Shown: one piece after another, positions 1 to 6,369 of the stretch
Layout of the letters: each line of letters begins with the position of its first letter
Position numbering within the stretch: the first letter of the stretch is position 1
Source: an uncultured Collinsella sp.
Lineage (GTDB): Bacteria > Actinomycetota > Coriobacteriia > Coriobacteriales > Coriobacteriaceae
Assembly: GCA_934617135.1 (NCBI GenBank)
Contig: CAKTUC010000032.1
Location: forward strand, 1-13,272
Direction of reading: 5' to 3'
DNA: 13,272 nt
Program-made: the position numbers and the translations under genes
Notes under the pieces: generated by a model
Told to the model about the DNA's origin: nothing
What the model saw: the letters and a program-made list of their open reading frames with translations, nothing else
Databases searched by the model: none

Positions 1-1070
1 GCGAGAATCTGCAGGCGCTCGATGACAGCGCTGTTGTGGTCAATCGTCGCCTGAAGGGATTCGAGCGAGTTGTCGATACGAGTGGTCGTGGACGTAACCG
101 TACCGGTGAGCTTGCCAATAGCGGTGTTCGCAGAAGCCGATGTCTTGCTCAGCGCGATACTGCCCTCCGAGAGCGCCTTGGAGAGCGAGGTGATGGACTT
201 GCCCGCCGTGGTGCGAGCTTCGCCCAGCAGGTCGTTGCCCTGGGAGATTGCCTGCGTCAAAGAAGGCGTCTGGCCCTGCAGGCCCGCCAGCGCGGCATCG
301 GCCGAAGCAATCGAGCTGCTCGTCTTGTCGATGGCGGTGTTCATATCGCCGATGGAATCACGCACCTCGCCCAGCGTGTCGGACGCCTCGGACACCGAGC
401 CCGCCAGTGAATCCTGGGTCTGGGTTGCCTTGTCCTTAAGATCGATGCCGGCATCCTTGGCAATGCCCGCGACGGTCTCGCCCACCGTGGAGACAAACTC
501 CGCGTTGATCTGCTCCTCGATGGTGTTGGCGCCGGTGTCGGTGACCTTGGGCGCAATGGCGCTCTTTTTCTCGTTGACGTAATAGGTGAGCTTCGGCTGA
601 TGGTAATTGCCATCGAGCATCGAGACGAGATTGTCGGAGAAGTTCTTGGGAATCACGATGGCAGCATAGTATTCGCCACTTTCGACGCCCTCTTTGGCAT
701 CTGCCGCCGAGTCGACGAAGGTCCAGCCCAGCTGGTCGTTCTCCTTGAGCTGATCGACCACCTTATCGCCTGCATTGAGCTCGCCCACCAGGTCGTTTTG
801 AGTGCCCTGATCGTTGTTGGCGATGGCGATTTTGATGCCCTGAGTATTTCCGTACGGATCCCAGTTGGCCACGATGTTGTACCAGGCATACAACGAGGGA
901 ATGACGCATACGCCCAGGGTAACCACCAGGGCGACGGGGTTCACGAGCAATCGCTTGATGTCGCGTTTAAAGATCGCAAAGGAAACCTTTGCATCGGATA
1001 GTTTGCTGCCGAGACTCACGCTTGGACCATCCATCCTGTCGTTTAGCCGAATCATGCTATTAACAACCAT
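1..1070 (-). CDS. YhgE/Pip family membrane protein, N-terminal part (cut by window edge)
   Basis: This open frame runs off the left edge after about 356 codons. After a basic segment (IFKRDIKRLLVNP, about residues 33-45) comes one membrane span (about 46-66) ending in IPSLYAWYN, the hallmark of the YhgE/Pip family, which includes phage infection protein Pip of lactococci. Next is an extracytoplasmic region with YYAAIVIPKNFSDNLVS, then a long Ser/Ala/Leu-rich helical stretch (about residue 205 to the edge) expected to form a coiled coil. Family members usually end in several membrane spans, which would lie outside the window. The role is poorly known; some homologues are surface receptors or are tied to export and envelope functions. 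The start is uncertain: ATGs at 1070 and 1055 are in frame and neither has a good Shine-Dalgarno. The family assignment is firm, the function is not. Confidence 0.85.
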   Translation of the reverse strand, partial: MVVNSMIRLNDRMDGPSVSLGSKLSDAKVSFAIFKRDIKRLLVNPVALVVTLGVCVIPSLYAWYNIVANWDPYGNTQGIKIAIANNDQGTQNDLVGELNAGDKVVDQLKENDQLGWTFVDSAADAKEGVESGEYYAAIVIPKNFSDNLVSMLDGNYHQPKLTYYVNEKKSAIAPKVTDTGANTIEEQINAEFVSTVGETVAGIAKDAGIDLKDKATQTQDSLAGSVSEASDTLGEVRDSIGDMNTAIDKTSSSIASADAALAGLQGQTPSLTQAISQGNDLLGEARTTAGKSITSLSKALSEGSIALSKTSASANTAIGKLTGTVTSTTTRIDNSLESLQATIDHNSAVIERLQIL

Positions 1071-1126
1071 TGTACGGAGGCACTTTAGCGTCTCGCAGCA
1101 CAATGGTGCTGAGTTTTGCGGGTAGC

Positions 1127-1170
1127 AATATACTATGAAGACGAGTTAACGTACAGATGTACAGTATCTC
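1127..1170 (-). promoter_or_regulatory. Candidate promoter with operator-like palindrome for the YhgE/Pip gene
   Basis: Positions 1143-1170 form a 28-bp imperfect palindrome: 12-bp arms match at 9 positions around AGAT, in the form GAGnTAnnGTAC-AGAT-GTACnnTAnCTC. On the minus strand a -10-like TATATT lies at 1132-1127, and the expected -35 position (1155-1150, TGTACG) falls inside the palindrome. That geometry fits a dimeric repressor blocking RNA polymerase. The palindrome is seen directly; promoter and repressor are inferred. No regulator gene is next to it in this window. Confidence 0.4.
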
Positions 1171-1242
1171 AAATTCCCGCAGCTCACAAAACCACAACCC
1201 GCACAAATTAGCTATCCAACGGCCACGCCGATGTATTGGTAT

Positions 1243-1308
1243 CGAGAGTGGAAAATCTCCCACTTCAAGCCCGCATTCGAGCCAGAAGTGGGAGATTATC
1301 CACTCTCG
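1243..1308. repeat. Long hairpin (24-bp stem) downstream of htpG
   Basis: Two 24-nt arms, 1243-1266 and 1285-1308, are inverted copies differing at one position, with an 18-nt loop. The outer ends read CGAGAGTGG and CCACTCTCG. It begins 31 nt beyond the htpG stop, where a terminator would be expected, but there is no clear U-tract on either strand and the stem is much longer than usual for an intrinsic terminator. It may be a bidirectional terminator, an mRNA-stabilising hairpin, or a copy of a dispersed palindromic repeat. Confidence 0.7.
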
Positions 1309-1339
1309 TTCTAACTAGTTACGGTGCCGTATCCCCGAA

Positions 1340-3364
1340 CTACATAAGTTCGCAAATGGCCGCGGCGAAAGCTACGGGGTCCTCGGGGAGGATGCCCTCG
1401 ACCAGCAGGGCCTGGTCGTAGAGCAAGCCGGAGTACTGCTTAATCTTGTCGGCGTCGCCCGCCTTCTGGGCAGCGACGAGCTTGGCGAAGACCGGGTGCT
1501 TAGCGTTGAGCTCGAGCACGCGCTGGCTCTTGGGCATACCGTCGGGCGCGCCCTCGGGACCCTTCTGAAGCACCTTCTCCATCTCGAGCGAAAGCGGGCC
1601 CTCGGTGGTGATGCAGGCAGGGGCGTCGGTCAGGCGAGCGGAAACGGCAACCTTCTCGACCTTGTCACCGAGTGCCTCCTTCATAGCGCTAAAGAGGTCC
1701 TCGTTCTCCTTGGTGGCGTCCTCGGCCTCCTTCTTCTCGTCATCGGTTGCCAGGTCAAGATCGCCGGTGGCGACATTCTTGAGCTCCAGATGACGATCCT
1801 CGACCTCAGGCTCGGCACCATCGGCCACAGCCTTCTCGGCTGCCTCGCGAGCAGCATCGTCCTCGTAGACCTTGGGCATATCGGCGGCCACGTACTCACG
1901 CATGGCCTGGAAGGTGAACTCATCCACGTCCTGCGTCAGCAGCAGCACGTCGTAGCCGCGATCGAGTACGCCCTTCACGACGGGCATCTTTGCCAGACGC
2001 TCGCGCGAATCGCCGGCTGCATAGTAGATGGCCTTCTGGCCCTCGGGCATGCCCTTGGCATACTCGGCCAGGGTAATCATCTTCTGCTCCTTAGCGGACC
2101 AGAACAGCAGCAGGTCGGCGAGCTCGTCGGCCTTCATGCCATAGCTCGAGTAGATGCCGTACTTAAGGCCACGGCCAAAGTTCTCAAAGAACTTCTCGTA
2201 AGCCTCGCGGTCGTTGTCGCGCATATCCTCAAGATCGGCGGTGATCTTCTTCTCAACGCGCTTGGCGATAGCCTTGAGCTGACGGTTCTGCTGCAGCGTC
2301 TCACGCGAAATGTTGAGCGTCACATCGGCAGAGTCCACGACGCCGTGCACAAAGTTGTAGTAGTCGGGCAGCAGGTCGTCGCACTTCTCCATGATCAGTA
2401 CGTTGGAGCTGTAGAGCGACAGGCCCTTCTCGTAGTCCTTGCTGTACAGATCGAACGGCGCGCGGCCAGGGACAAACAGCAGGGCGTCGTACTCGAGCGT
2501 ACCCTCGGCATGGAAGCTGATAGTGCGCGCGGGATCGTCAAAGTCGTGGAACGTGGACTTGTAGAACTCGTTGTAATCCTTCTGCTCGACGTCGGAGCTG
2601 CGCTTTTTCCAGATCGGCGTCATGGAGTTGATGGTCTCGAGCTCCTGGTAGTCCTCGTACTCGGGCTTGTAGTCGTCGCCGGCGTCCTCGGGCTTGGGTT
2701 TCTGGCGGCTCTTGCTCACCATCATTTGAATCGGGTAGCGCACATAGTTGCTGTACTGCTGAATCAGGCTCTTGAGGCCCCACTCGGTCAGGAAGCGATC
2801 GTAGGTCTCGGCCTCGCCGTCGGCGTCGAGCTTCTCGTTCTCGCGCAGCGTGAGGATGACATCGGTACCGTGCTCAGCACGCTCGCCATCCTCGATGGTG
2901 TAGCCCTCAAGACCGTCGGACTCCCAAACGTGGGCGGTATCCTCGCCATAAGCGCGGCTGACGACCTTCACGTGGCTGGCGACCATAAAGGCGGAGTAGA
3001 AACCCACGCCAAACTGACCGATGATGTCGACATCGGAGCCCTGTTGCTCGGCGTTCTCGGTCTTGAACTCCTCGGAGCCGGAATGGGCGATGGTGCCCAG
3101 GTTGCGCTCGAGCTCCTCGGCGGTCATGCCGATACCGTTATCCGAAATAGTGATGGTACGGGCATCTTTATCAAAGGAAACACGGATGGCCAGGTCGCCC
3201 TGGTCGAGCTTGACACTCGGATCCTGCAGGCTCTTAAAGTTGAGCTTGTCGACGGCATCGCTCGCGTTGGAGATAAGCTCGCGCAGGAAGATTTCCTTAT
3301 TGGTGTAGATGGAGTTGATCATGAGGTCGAGCAGTTTTTTGCTCTCGGTCTTAAATTGACGCAT
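1340..3364 (-). CDS. htpG: Molecular chaperone HtpG (HSP90 family)
   Basis: This encodes a cytosolic ATP-dependent HSP90 chaperone of 674 residues that remodels client proteins as a homodimer. The N-terminal GHKL ATPase motifs are clear: the helix FLRELISNASDA (Glu29, Asn33), DNGIGM (75-80) and the lid motif GQFGVGFYS (116-124). Middle-domain motifs include the catalytic-loop region HGVVDSADVTLNISRETLQQN. The protein is somewhat longer than the roughly 620-residue enterobacterial form; the extra length includes an acidic, Ala/Glu/Asp-rich stretch around residues 515-575 before the C-terminal dimerisation domain. ATG at 3364 follows a good AAAGGA Shine-Dalgarno. It appears to be a single gene: the upstream acetyltransferase ends 200 nt away, and a terminator-like hairpin lies in its leader. 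I saw no CIRCE or HAIR operator. Confidence 0.97.
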   Translation of the reverse strand: MRQFKTESKKLLDLMINSIYTNKEIFLRELISNASDAVDKLNFKSLQDPSVKLDQGDLAIRVSFDKDARTITISDNGIGMTAEELERNLGTIAHSGSEEFKTENAEQQGSDVDIIGQFGVGFYSAFMVASHVKVVSRAYGEDTAHVWESDGLEGYTIEDGERAEHGTDVILTLRENEKLDADGEAETYDRFLTEWGLKSLIQQYSNYVRYPIQMMVSKSRQKPKPEDAGDDYKPEYEDYQELETINSMTPIWKKRSSDVEQKDYNEFYKSTFHDFDDPARTISFHAEGTLEYDALLFVPGRAPFDLYSKDYEKGLSLYSSNVLIMEKCDDLLPDYYNFVHGVVDSADVTLNISRETLQQNRQLKAIAKRVEKKITADLEDMRDNDREAYEKFFENFGRGLKYGIYSSYGMKADELADLLLFWSAKEQKMITLAEYAKGMPEGQKAIYYAAGDSRERLAKMPVVKGVLDRGYDVLLLTQDVDEFTFQAMREYVAADMPKVYEDDAAREAAEKAVADGAEPEVEDRHLELKNVATGDLDLATDDEKKEAEDATKENEDLFSAMKEALGDKVEKVAVSARLTDAPACITTEGPLSLEMEKVLQKGPEGAPDGMPKSQRVLELNAKHPVFAKLVAAQKAGDADKIKQYSGLLYDQALLVEGILPEDPVAFAAAICELM

Positions 3365-3399
3365 GTGCAGTCCTTTCGCGCTACCCCCGTCCGCAAAAA

Positions 3400-3419
3400 C
3401 GGCCCGGTTGCCCGAGCCG
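3400..3419 (-). terminator. Terminator-like hairpin in the htpG leader
   Basis: On the minus strand CGGCTCGG and CCGGGCCG pair over 8 bp with one G-U wobble around a GCAA tetraloop, followed directly by five U (3399-3395). This has the form of an intrinsic terminator. It ends only about 30 nt before the htpG ATG and lies downstream of the best promoter candidate, so an htpG transcript would have to pass through it. It could terminate readthrough from the cps/GNAT operon or act as an attenuator. Confidence 0.55.
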
Positions 3420-3448
3420 CATCGCAGACCTGCTATGTTCAGACTTAG

Positions 3449-3479
3449 ATTTTATAACCCATTAGCGCGCATATATACA
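3449..3479 (-). promoter_or_regulatory. Candidate htpG promoter
   Basis: On the minus strand TATAAA (3456-3451) is preceded, with a 17-nt spacer, by TGTATA (3479-3474). This is the most AT-rich part of the 200-nt gap and would give a leader of about 80 nt. Just upstream, CATACAG (3501-3495) and CCGTATG (3484-3478) form an imperfect inverted repeat. The -35 match is weak (3 of 6). Confidence 0.35.
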
Positions 3480-3532
3480 TACGGAATCGAAAAACTGTAT
3501 GTTGCAATGCCCCATGCGCCAATTGCCGAGGA

Positions 3533-3575
3533 GTGTCCCCGAATGCCGGCAGAAAAGGAACGTCCCTATCTGCCG
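3533..3575. repeat. REP-like palindromic element at the end of the GNAT gene
   Basis: CGGCAGA (3547-3553) and TCTGCCG (3569-3575) form a 7-bp stem that can extend inward through AGGA/TCCCT. Two related direct units, GGAGTGTCCCC and GGAACGTCCCT, lie about 25 nt apart. The stem overlaps the last codons and the stop of the acetyltransferase gene. The form recalls bacterial REP elements and could also protect the 3' end of the mRNA. No U-tract follows, so it is not a standard terminator. Confidence 0.4.
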
Positions 3576-4066
3576 CCCAGCAGTTTGGCCATCCAGGCGT
3601 GGGGCTGGCCTTCGTCTTCGTAGTCCACCGGCGCGATCTGCGTGTAGCCGGCCTTGGCATAGAGCGGCAGCACGTACTCCTGTGCATGCAACTTTATGAG
3701 CTTGGCGCCAGCATCGCGTGCGGCAGCATTGCTGGCCTCGACGATCTTGCTCGCCAGACCGCGGCGGCGCATTGAGGATAGCACCGCAACGCGGCCCATA
3801 ATGTATGTCTCCCCCGCCGCGACGCCTTCGTCCATATCGCACGCCGGCGACACCGGGGCCTCCGCGTCAGCCACACGCTCGAGTTCCTCGGGAAACACGC
3901 GCGAGCAGCCAGCGAGCTCGCCGTCAACGTAGAGCGTCACGTGGATGCAACTCGGAGCCTCGTCGATAGCGTCAAACTCGTTTTCGTAGCCCTGTTCGTC
4001 CATAAAAACGGCGCGGCGCACCAGCGCCGCGTCCTCAAAGCAACCCGTCTTAAGTTGGATATCCAT
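3566..4066 (-). CDS. GNAT family N-acetyltransferase (YjcF/ElaA-like)
   Basis: This is a 166-residue cytosolic protein with the acetyl-CoA-dependent acyltransferase fold. The N-terminal part has VFMDEQGYENEFDAIDE (20-36), typical of the YjcF/ElaA-type branch, then the strand pair CIHVTLYVDGELAGCSRVF (40-58). Motif A is GRVAVLSSMRRRGLASKIVE (91-110), whose RRRGLA loop (100-105) would bind the pyrophosphate of acetyl-CoA. The C-terminal LPLYAKAGYTQI (133-144) is the usual motif B. Residues about 60-85 look like an insertion and are acidic. The substrate cannot be told from sequence. ATG at 4066 has a GAAGGGG Shine-Dalgarno. It starts 39 nt after the cpsB stop with no clear terminator between, so it is probably the last gene of the cps operon, which raises the possibility of a carbohydrate or envelope substrate. 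Confidence 0.88.
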   Translation of the reverse strand: MDIQLKTGCFEDAALVRRAVFMDEQGYENEFDAIDEAPSCIHVTLYVDGELAGCSRVFPEELERVADAEAPVSPACDMDEGVAAGETYIMGRVAVLSSMRRRGLASKIVEASNAAARDAGAKLIKLHAQEYVLPLYAKAGYTQIAPVDYEDEGQPHAWMAKLLGGR

Positions 4067-4105
4067 AACGGCCCCTTCATTCGATGCGAACGTTGGGGAA
4101 AAATT

Positions 4106-4753
4106 TTAGCGGAAATGAGCTCCCACGCTAAACTTCGCGCGTGCTTTTGCCAGGCAATCGTAGTGGCCCACGTTGTGGGCATCGCTCGCGATATAGCTGT
4201 ACAGGCCCTGCTTAAACAGGCGCTGCGCCGGCTTCTTTTCGCGACCGAACCGTCCACCTGCGATAAAGTCCGCCGAAGCCTGCAGTTTGCAGCCCAGGTC
4301 GACCAGGCGTTCAGCCACGCTCACATCTTCTTGAATCGCACGATAGCGCTCGGGATGGGCAATAATCACCTGGTAACCGCGACACTGCAAGTCGTAAATC
4401 GTGTTCTCGTATTCCTCAAAGTCATACGAATCAGCACGCGTCGAGAGCTCGAGCAAAAACTCGTTTGAGCCATCGAAATGCAGGCGATCGGCCCATTCGA
4501 TGCCCAAATCCATGAGCTTGGCATGATTGACCTCAAAGCCCATCTGCAAATGCATATCGCCCGCATGCGCGCAAAGCAGTCGATAGGCCTCCCACATTTT
4601 TTCGAAGTCAAAATACGGGTCCCGGCAGTGCGGCGTACACACCATGTGCGTAACGCCGACGGCGCGGGCCGCCTCGAGCATCGCCAAGCTTTGCTCGAGG
4701 TTCGCCGCGCCGTCGTCAACACCGGGCAGGATATGGCAGTGGATGTCTCTCAT
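4106..4753 (-). CDS. cpsB: CpsB/YwqE-type tyrosine-protein phosphatase (PHP domain)
   Basis: This is a 215-residue Mn-dependent phosphatase of the PHP superfamily that removes phosphate from the tyrosine cluster of its partner BY-kinase. The metal-binding motifs are in order: DIHCHILPGVDDG (3-15), CTPH (39-42), GFEVN (72-76, usually G-x-E), IAHPERY (131-137) and ASDAHN (189-194). It is somewhat shorter than characterised relatives (about 240-255 residues), lacking the last helix or so, but all metal ligands are present. ATG at 4753 has a GAGGG Shine-Dalgarno and lies 24 nt after the cpsD stop, indicating co-transcription. A general PHP-type phosphoesterase is the alternative, but adjacency to cpsC and cpsD makes the kinase-opposing role much more likely. 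Confidence 0.93.
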   Translation of the reverse strand: MRDIHCHILPGVDDGAANLEQSLAMLEAARAVGVTHMVCTPHCRDPYFDFEKMWEAYRLLCAHAGDMHLQMGFEVNHAKLMDLGIEWADRLHFDGSNEFLLELSTRADSYDFEEYENTIYDLQCRGYQVIIAHPERYRAIQEDVSVAERLVDLGCKLQASADFIAGGRFGREKKPAQRLFKQGLYSYIASDAHNVGHYDCLAKARAKFSVGAHFR

Positions 4754-4777
4754 ATCGCCCTCTTATCTGCGTCGTTG

Positions 4778-5533
4778 CTATTTCTTAAAACGCTTCGCCT
4801 TCGCAGGGGTCCCCGTTGCAGCGGCACCGCCAACAGCAGGGTTAACTCCGGCAACAGCGTTGTTCTGACCCTTGTCCTCGCCATAGTAAGAGTAATAGTA
4901 GTCATGGCTCGAGGTCTCGCAGCAGTTCATGACCGTGCCAATCACGTTAACCTCGGCCTTGTTGAGCTGGTCGAAGGCGGCAAGGATCTCGTTGCGCTTG
5001 GCGAAGTCCTCACGGATAACGTAGATGGTGCCGTCGGTAATCGCGGCGACCTCGGCGGCATCGACAAAGGTGCCCACGGGCGGCGTATCGAAAATGACGT
5101 ACTGGTACTTCTCCTCCAGCGCAGCAACCAGCTTGGCAAAGCGGCGCGAGGCGATAATGTCAGCCGGGTTGGGAATGCGCGGCTCGGCATCGAGGAAGAA
5201 GAAGTTGGGCTGACCGGTTTCGACGACAGCCTCGTCAATCGACATCTGGTCGGAAAGGACGGCGTACAGGCCGCCGGAATGACGGAGGCCCAGCAGGTTG
5301 GCAAGCGTACGGTGACGCATGTCGCACTCGACGAGAAGGACGCTCTTGCCACTGGTCGCAATGGCCTGAGCCAGGTTGACCGCAATGGTGGACTTGCCCT
5401 CGTTGGGGATGGAGGACGTCACGGTAATGGACTTGATCGGCGTATCGACACTCGCAAAGCGAATGTTTGCCAGCAGCGTCTTGGCTGCGTTGCTAAAGGC
5501 GAGGGTATCGCTGGTTTTCTTTTTACGGGCCAT
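4778..5533 (-). CDS. cpsD: CpsD-type bacterial tyrosine kinase (BY-kinase)
   Basis: This is a 251-residue cytoplasmic P-loop kinase of the CpsD/CapB type, which autophosphorylates a tyrosine cluster and controls polysaccharide export or chain length with its membrane partner. Walker A is SSIPNEGKST (40-49, Lys47), Walker A' is LLVECDMR (66-73) and Walker B is YVIFDTPP (145-152). The cluster DYYYSYYGED (211-220) supplies five tyrosines. Unlike many relatives, in which the cluster is almost terminal, here about 30 residues follow, rich in Ala, Gly and Pro and ending basic (KAKRFKK). The ATG at 5533 is 3 nt beyond the cpsC stop, so the two are translationally linked; in Gram-positives the kinase needs the cytoplasmic tail of the CpsC protein for activity. 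A MinD/ParA-type ATPase is excluded by the Walker A' motif and the Tyr cluster. Confidence 0.95.
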   Translation of the reverse strand: MARKKKTSDTLAFSNAAKTLLANIRFASVDTPIKSITVTSSIPNEGKSTIAVNLAQAIATSGKSVLLVECDMRHRTLANLLGLRHSGGLYAVLSDQMSIDEAVVETGQPNFFFLDAEPRIPNPADIIASRRFAKLVAALEEKYQYVIFDTPPVGTFVDAAEVAAITDGTIYVIREDFAKRNEILAAFDQLNKAEVNVIGTVMNCCETSSHDYYYSYYGEDKGQNNAVAGVNPAVGGAAATGTPAKAKRFKK

Positions 5534-5536
5534 GAA

Positions 5537-6193
5537 TTACTTACCGCCCTTCACAACGGGGAAACGACCGATAACGGGCACACCGAGCAGCTCGACGGCA
5601 TCGTCAACGGAGCGGACGCGGGTATTGAGCATGTCGAGCAGCACGACAATCGCAACGGCGACGAACAGGCCGGCCAGAGCGGCGACCGCGATGTAGAGCT
5701 TGCGGTTGGGACCGCTGGGCTGGCTGGGGATCTTTGCCTTATCGATCACGTTGACGGCCTGGGCGGCGTCAACGTCCTGAGCCACGGTAGATACCGAGTT
5801 GGCAATGGCGTTGGCGACAGCGGCGGCACCGTCGGGGCTGGCGCCGGTCACGGACAGCGAAATGACACGAGTCGTGGTCTCGCTCGTAACGCTCACCTTG
5901 TAATCATCCAAGTTGGAAAGACCCAGCTCCTTAGCAGCACCGCTCTTGACGCTGTCGCTATCGAGCAGCGTCGCGATATCGTTGGAGAGCATCTGGCTCG
6001 CCGACAGGTCGTTGTAGTAGCTCGTCTGGCTACCATCGGTCTTGGCGAGAATGTACATGCTCGTCGTGGCGGTGTAGGTGTTGTCCATCATGGTGAAGGA
6101 CACGACGCCCATCGCGATCGCGCAGACCACCGGGAGGGCGATGACCAGCTTAAGGTGCTTTTTAAGCAGCTGGAACAGTTCAAGAAGGGTCAT
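5537..6193 (-). CDS. cpsC: CpsC/Wzz-type chain-length determinant, activator of CpsD
   Basis: This is a 218-residue membrane protein of the polysaccharide co-polymerase family. It has a short cytoplasmic N-terminus (MTLLELFQLLKKHLK), a first span at about 16-36, an extracytoplasmic domain (37-165) beginning with the family motif YTATTSMYILA, the proline-rich AKIPSQPSGPNRK (153-165), a second span at about 166-187, and a C-terminal cytoplasmic tail (188-218) with DDAVELLGVPVIGRFP that would dock on and activate the kinase. It is likely the first gene of the cpsC-cpsD-cpsB-GNAT operon. ATG at 6193 follows AAAGG. The extracytoplasmic domain is small, as usual for Gram-positive members. Confidence 0.94.
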   Translation of the reverse strand: MTLLELFQLLKKHLKLVIALPVVCAIAMGVVSFTMMDNTYTATTSMYILAKTDGSQTSYYNDLSASQMLSNDIATLLDSDSVKSGAAKELGLSNLDDYKVSVTSETTTRVISLSVTGASPDGAAAVANAIANSVSTVAQDVDAAQAVNVIDKAKIPSQPSGPNRKLYIAVAALAGLFVAVAIVVLLDMLNTRVRSVDDAVELLGVPVIGRFPVVKGGK

Positions 6194-6240
6194 GCAGCTT
6201 GCCTTTCATTTCCCTAATTCATATCGACAAAACTGCTCGT

Positions 6241-6313
6241 ATGATATCGCATCTTTTTGCCAAGTCCGAACTCTATACATAAGATACAGCGCTTACACCA
6301 TTGTTGCGCAACA
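6241..6313 (-). promoter_or_regulatory. Presumed promoter and operator region of the cps operon
   Basis: A perfect 12-bp palindrome TGTTGCGCAACA lies at 6302-6313, and the region between it and cpsC is AT-rich. A possible -10 TATCAT (6246-6241) has a weak TTCGGA 18 nt upstream (6270-6265). The palindrome is certain; its role as an operator and the promoter hexamers are guesses. Confidence 0.25.
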
Positions 6314-6316
6314 TTA

Positions 6317-6345
6317 ACGCCGCACCGGCAGCCCCGATGCGGCGT
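6317..6345 (-). terminator. Probable terminator after phoR
   Basis: Twelve-bp arms (6317-6328 and 6334-6345, one G-U wobble on the minus strand) enclose a 5-nt loop. It begins 24 nt beyond the phoR stop. The minus-strand trailer reads TAATGTT, a poor U-tract, so efficiency is uncertain. It separates the phosphate block from the cps operon. Confidence 0.55.
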
Positions 6346-6369
6346 AAAATTCACATGTTTGCAGTACTG

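Noticed and set aside
1496..3448. 650-codon open frame on the plus strand opposite htpG
   Set aside because: It is a mirror of the high-GC codon pattern of htpG: Leu/Val/Gly-rich, no recognisable domain, no ribosome-binding site, and it lies wholly antisense to a clear chaperone gene.
3365..3565. CIRCE or HAIR heat-shock operator before htpG
   Set aside because: Neither TTAGCACTC-N9-GAGTGCTAA nor CTTGAGT-N7-ACTCAAG, nor a close variant, was found in the spacer.
4478..6217. 579-codon open frame on the plus strand across cpsB, cpsD and cpsC
   Set aside because: It crosses three well-supported genes on the other strand, has low-complexity composition and no family resemblance, so it is an antisense shadow.
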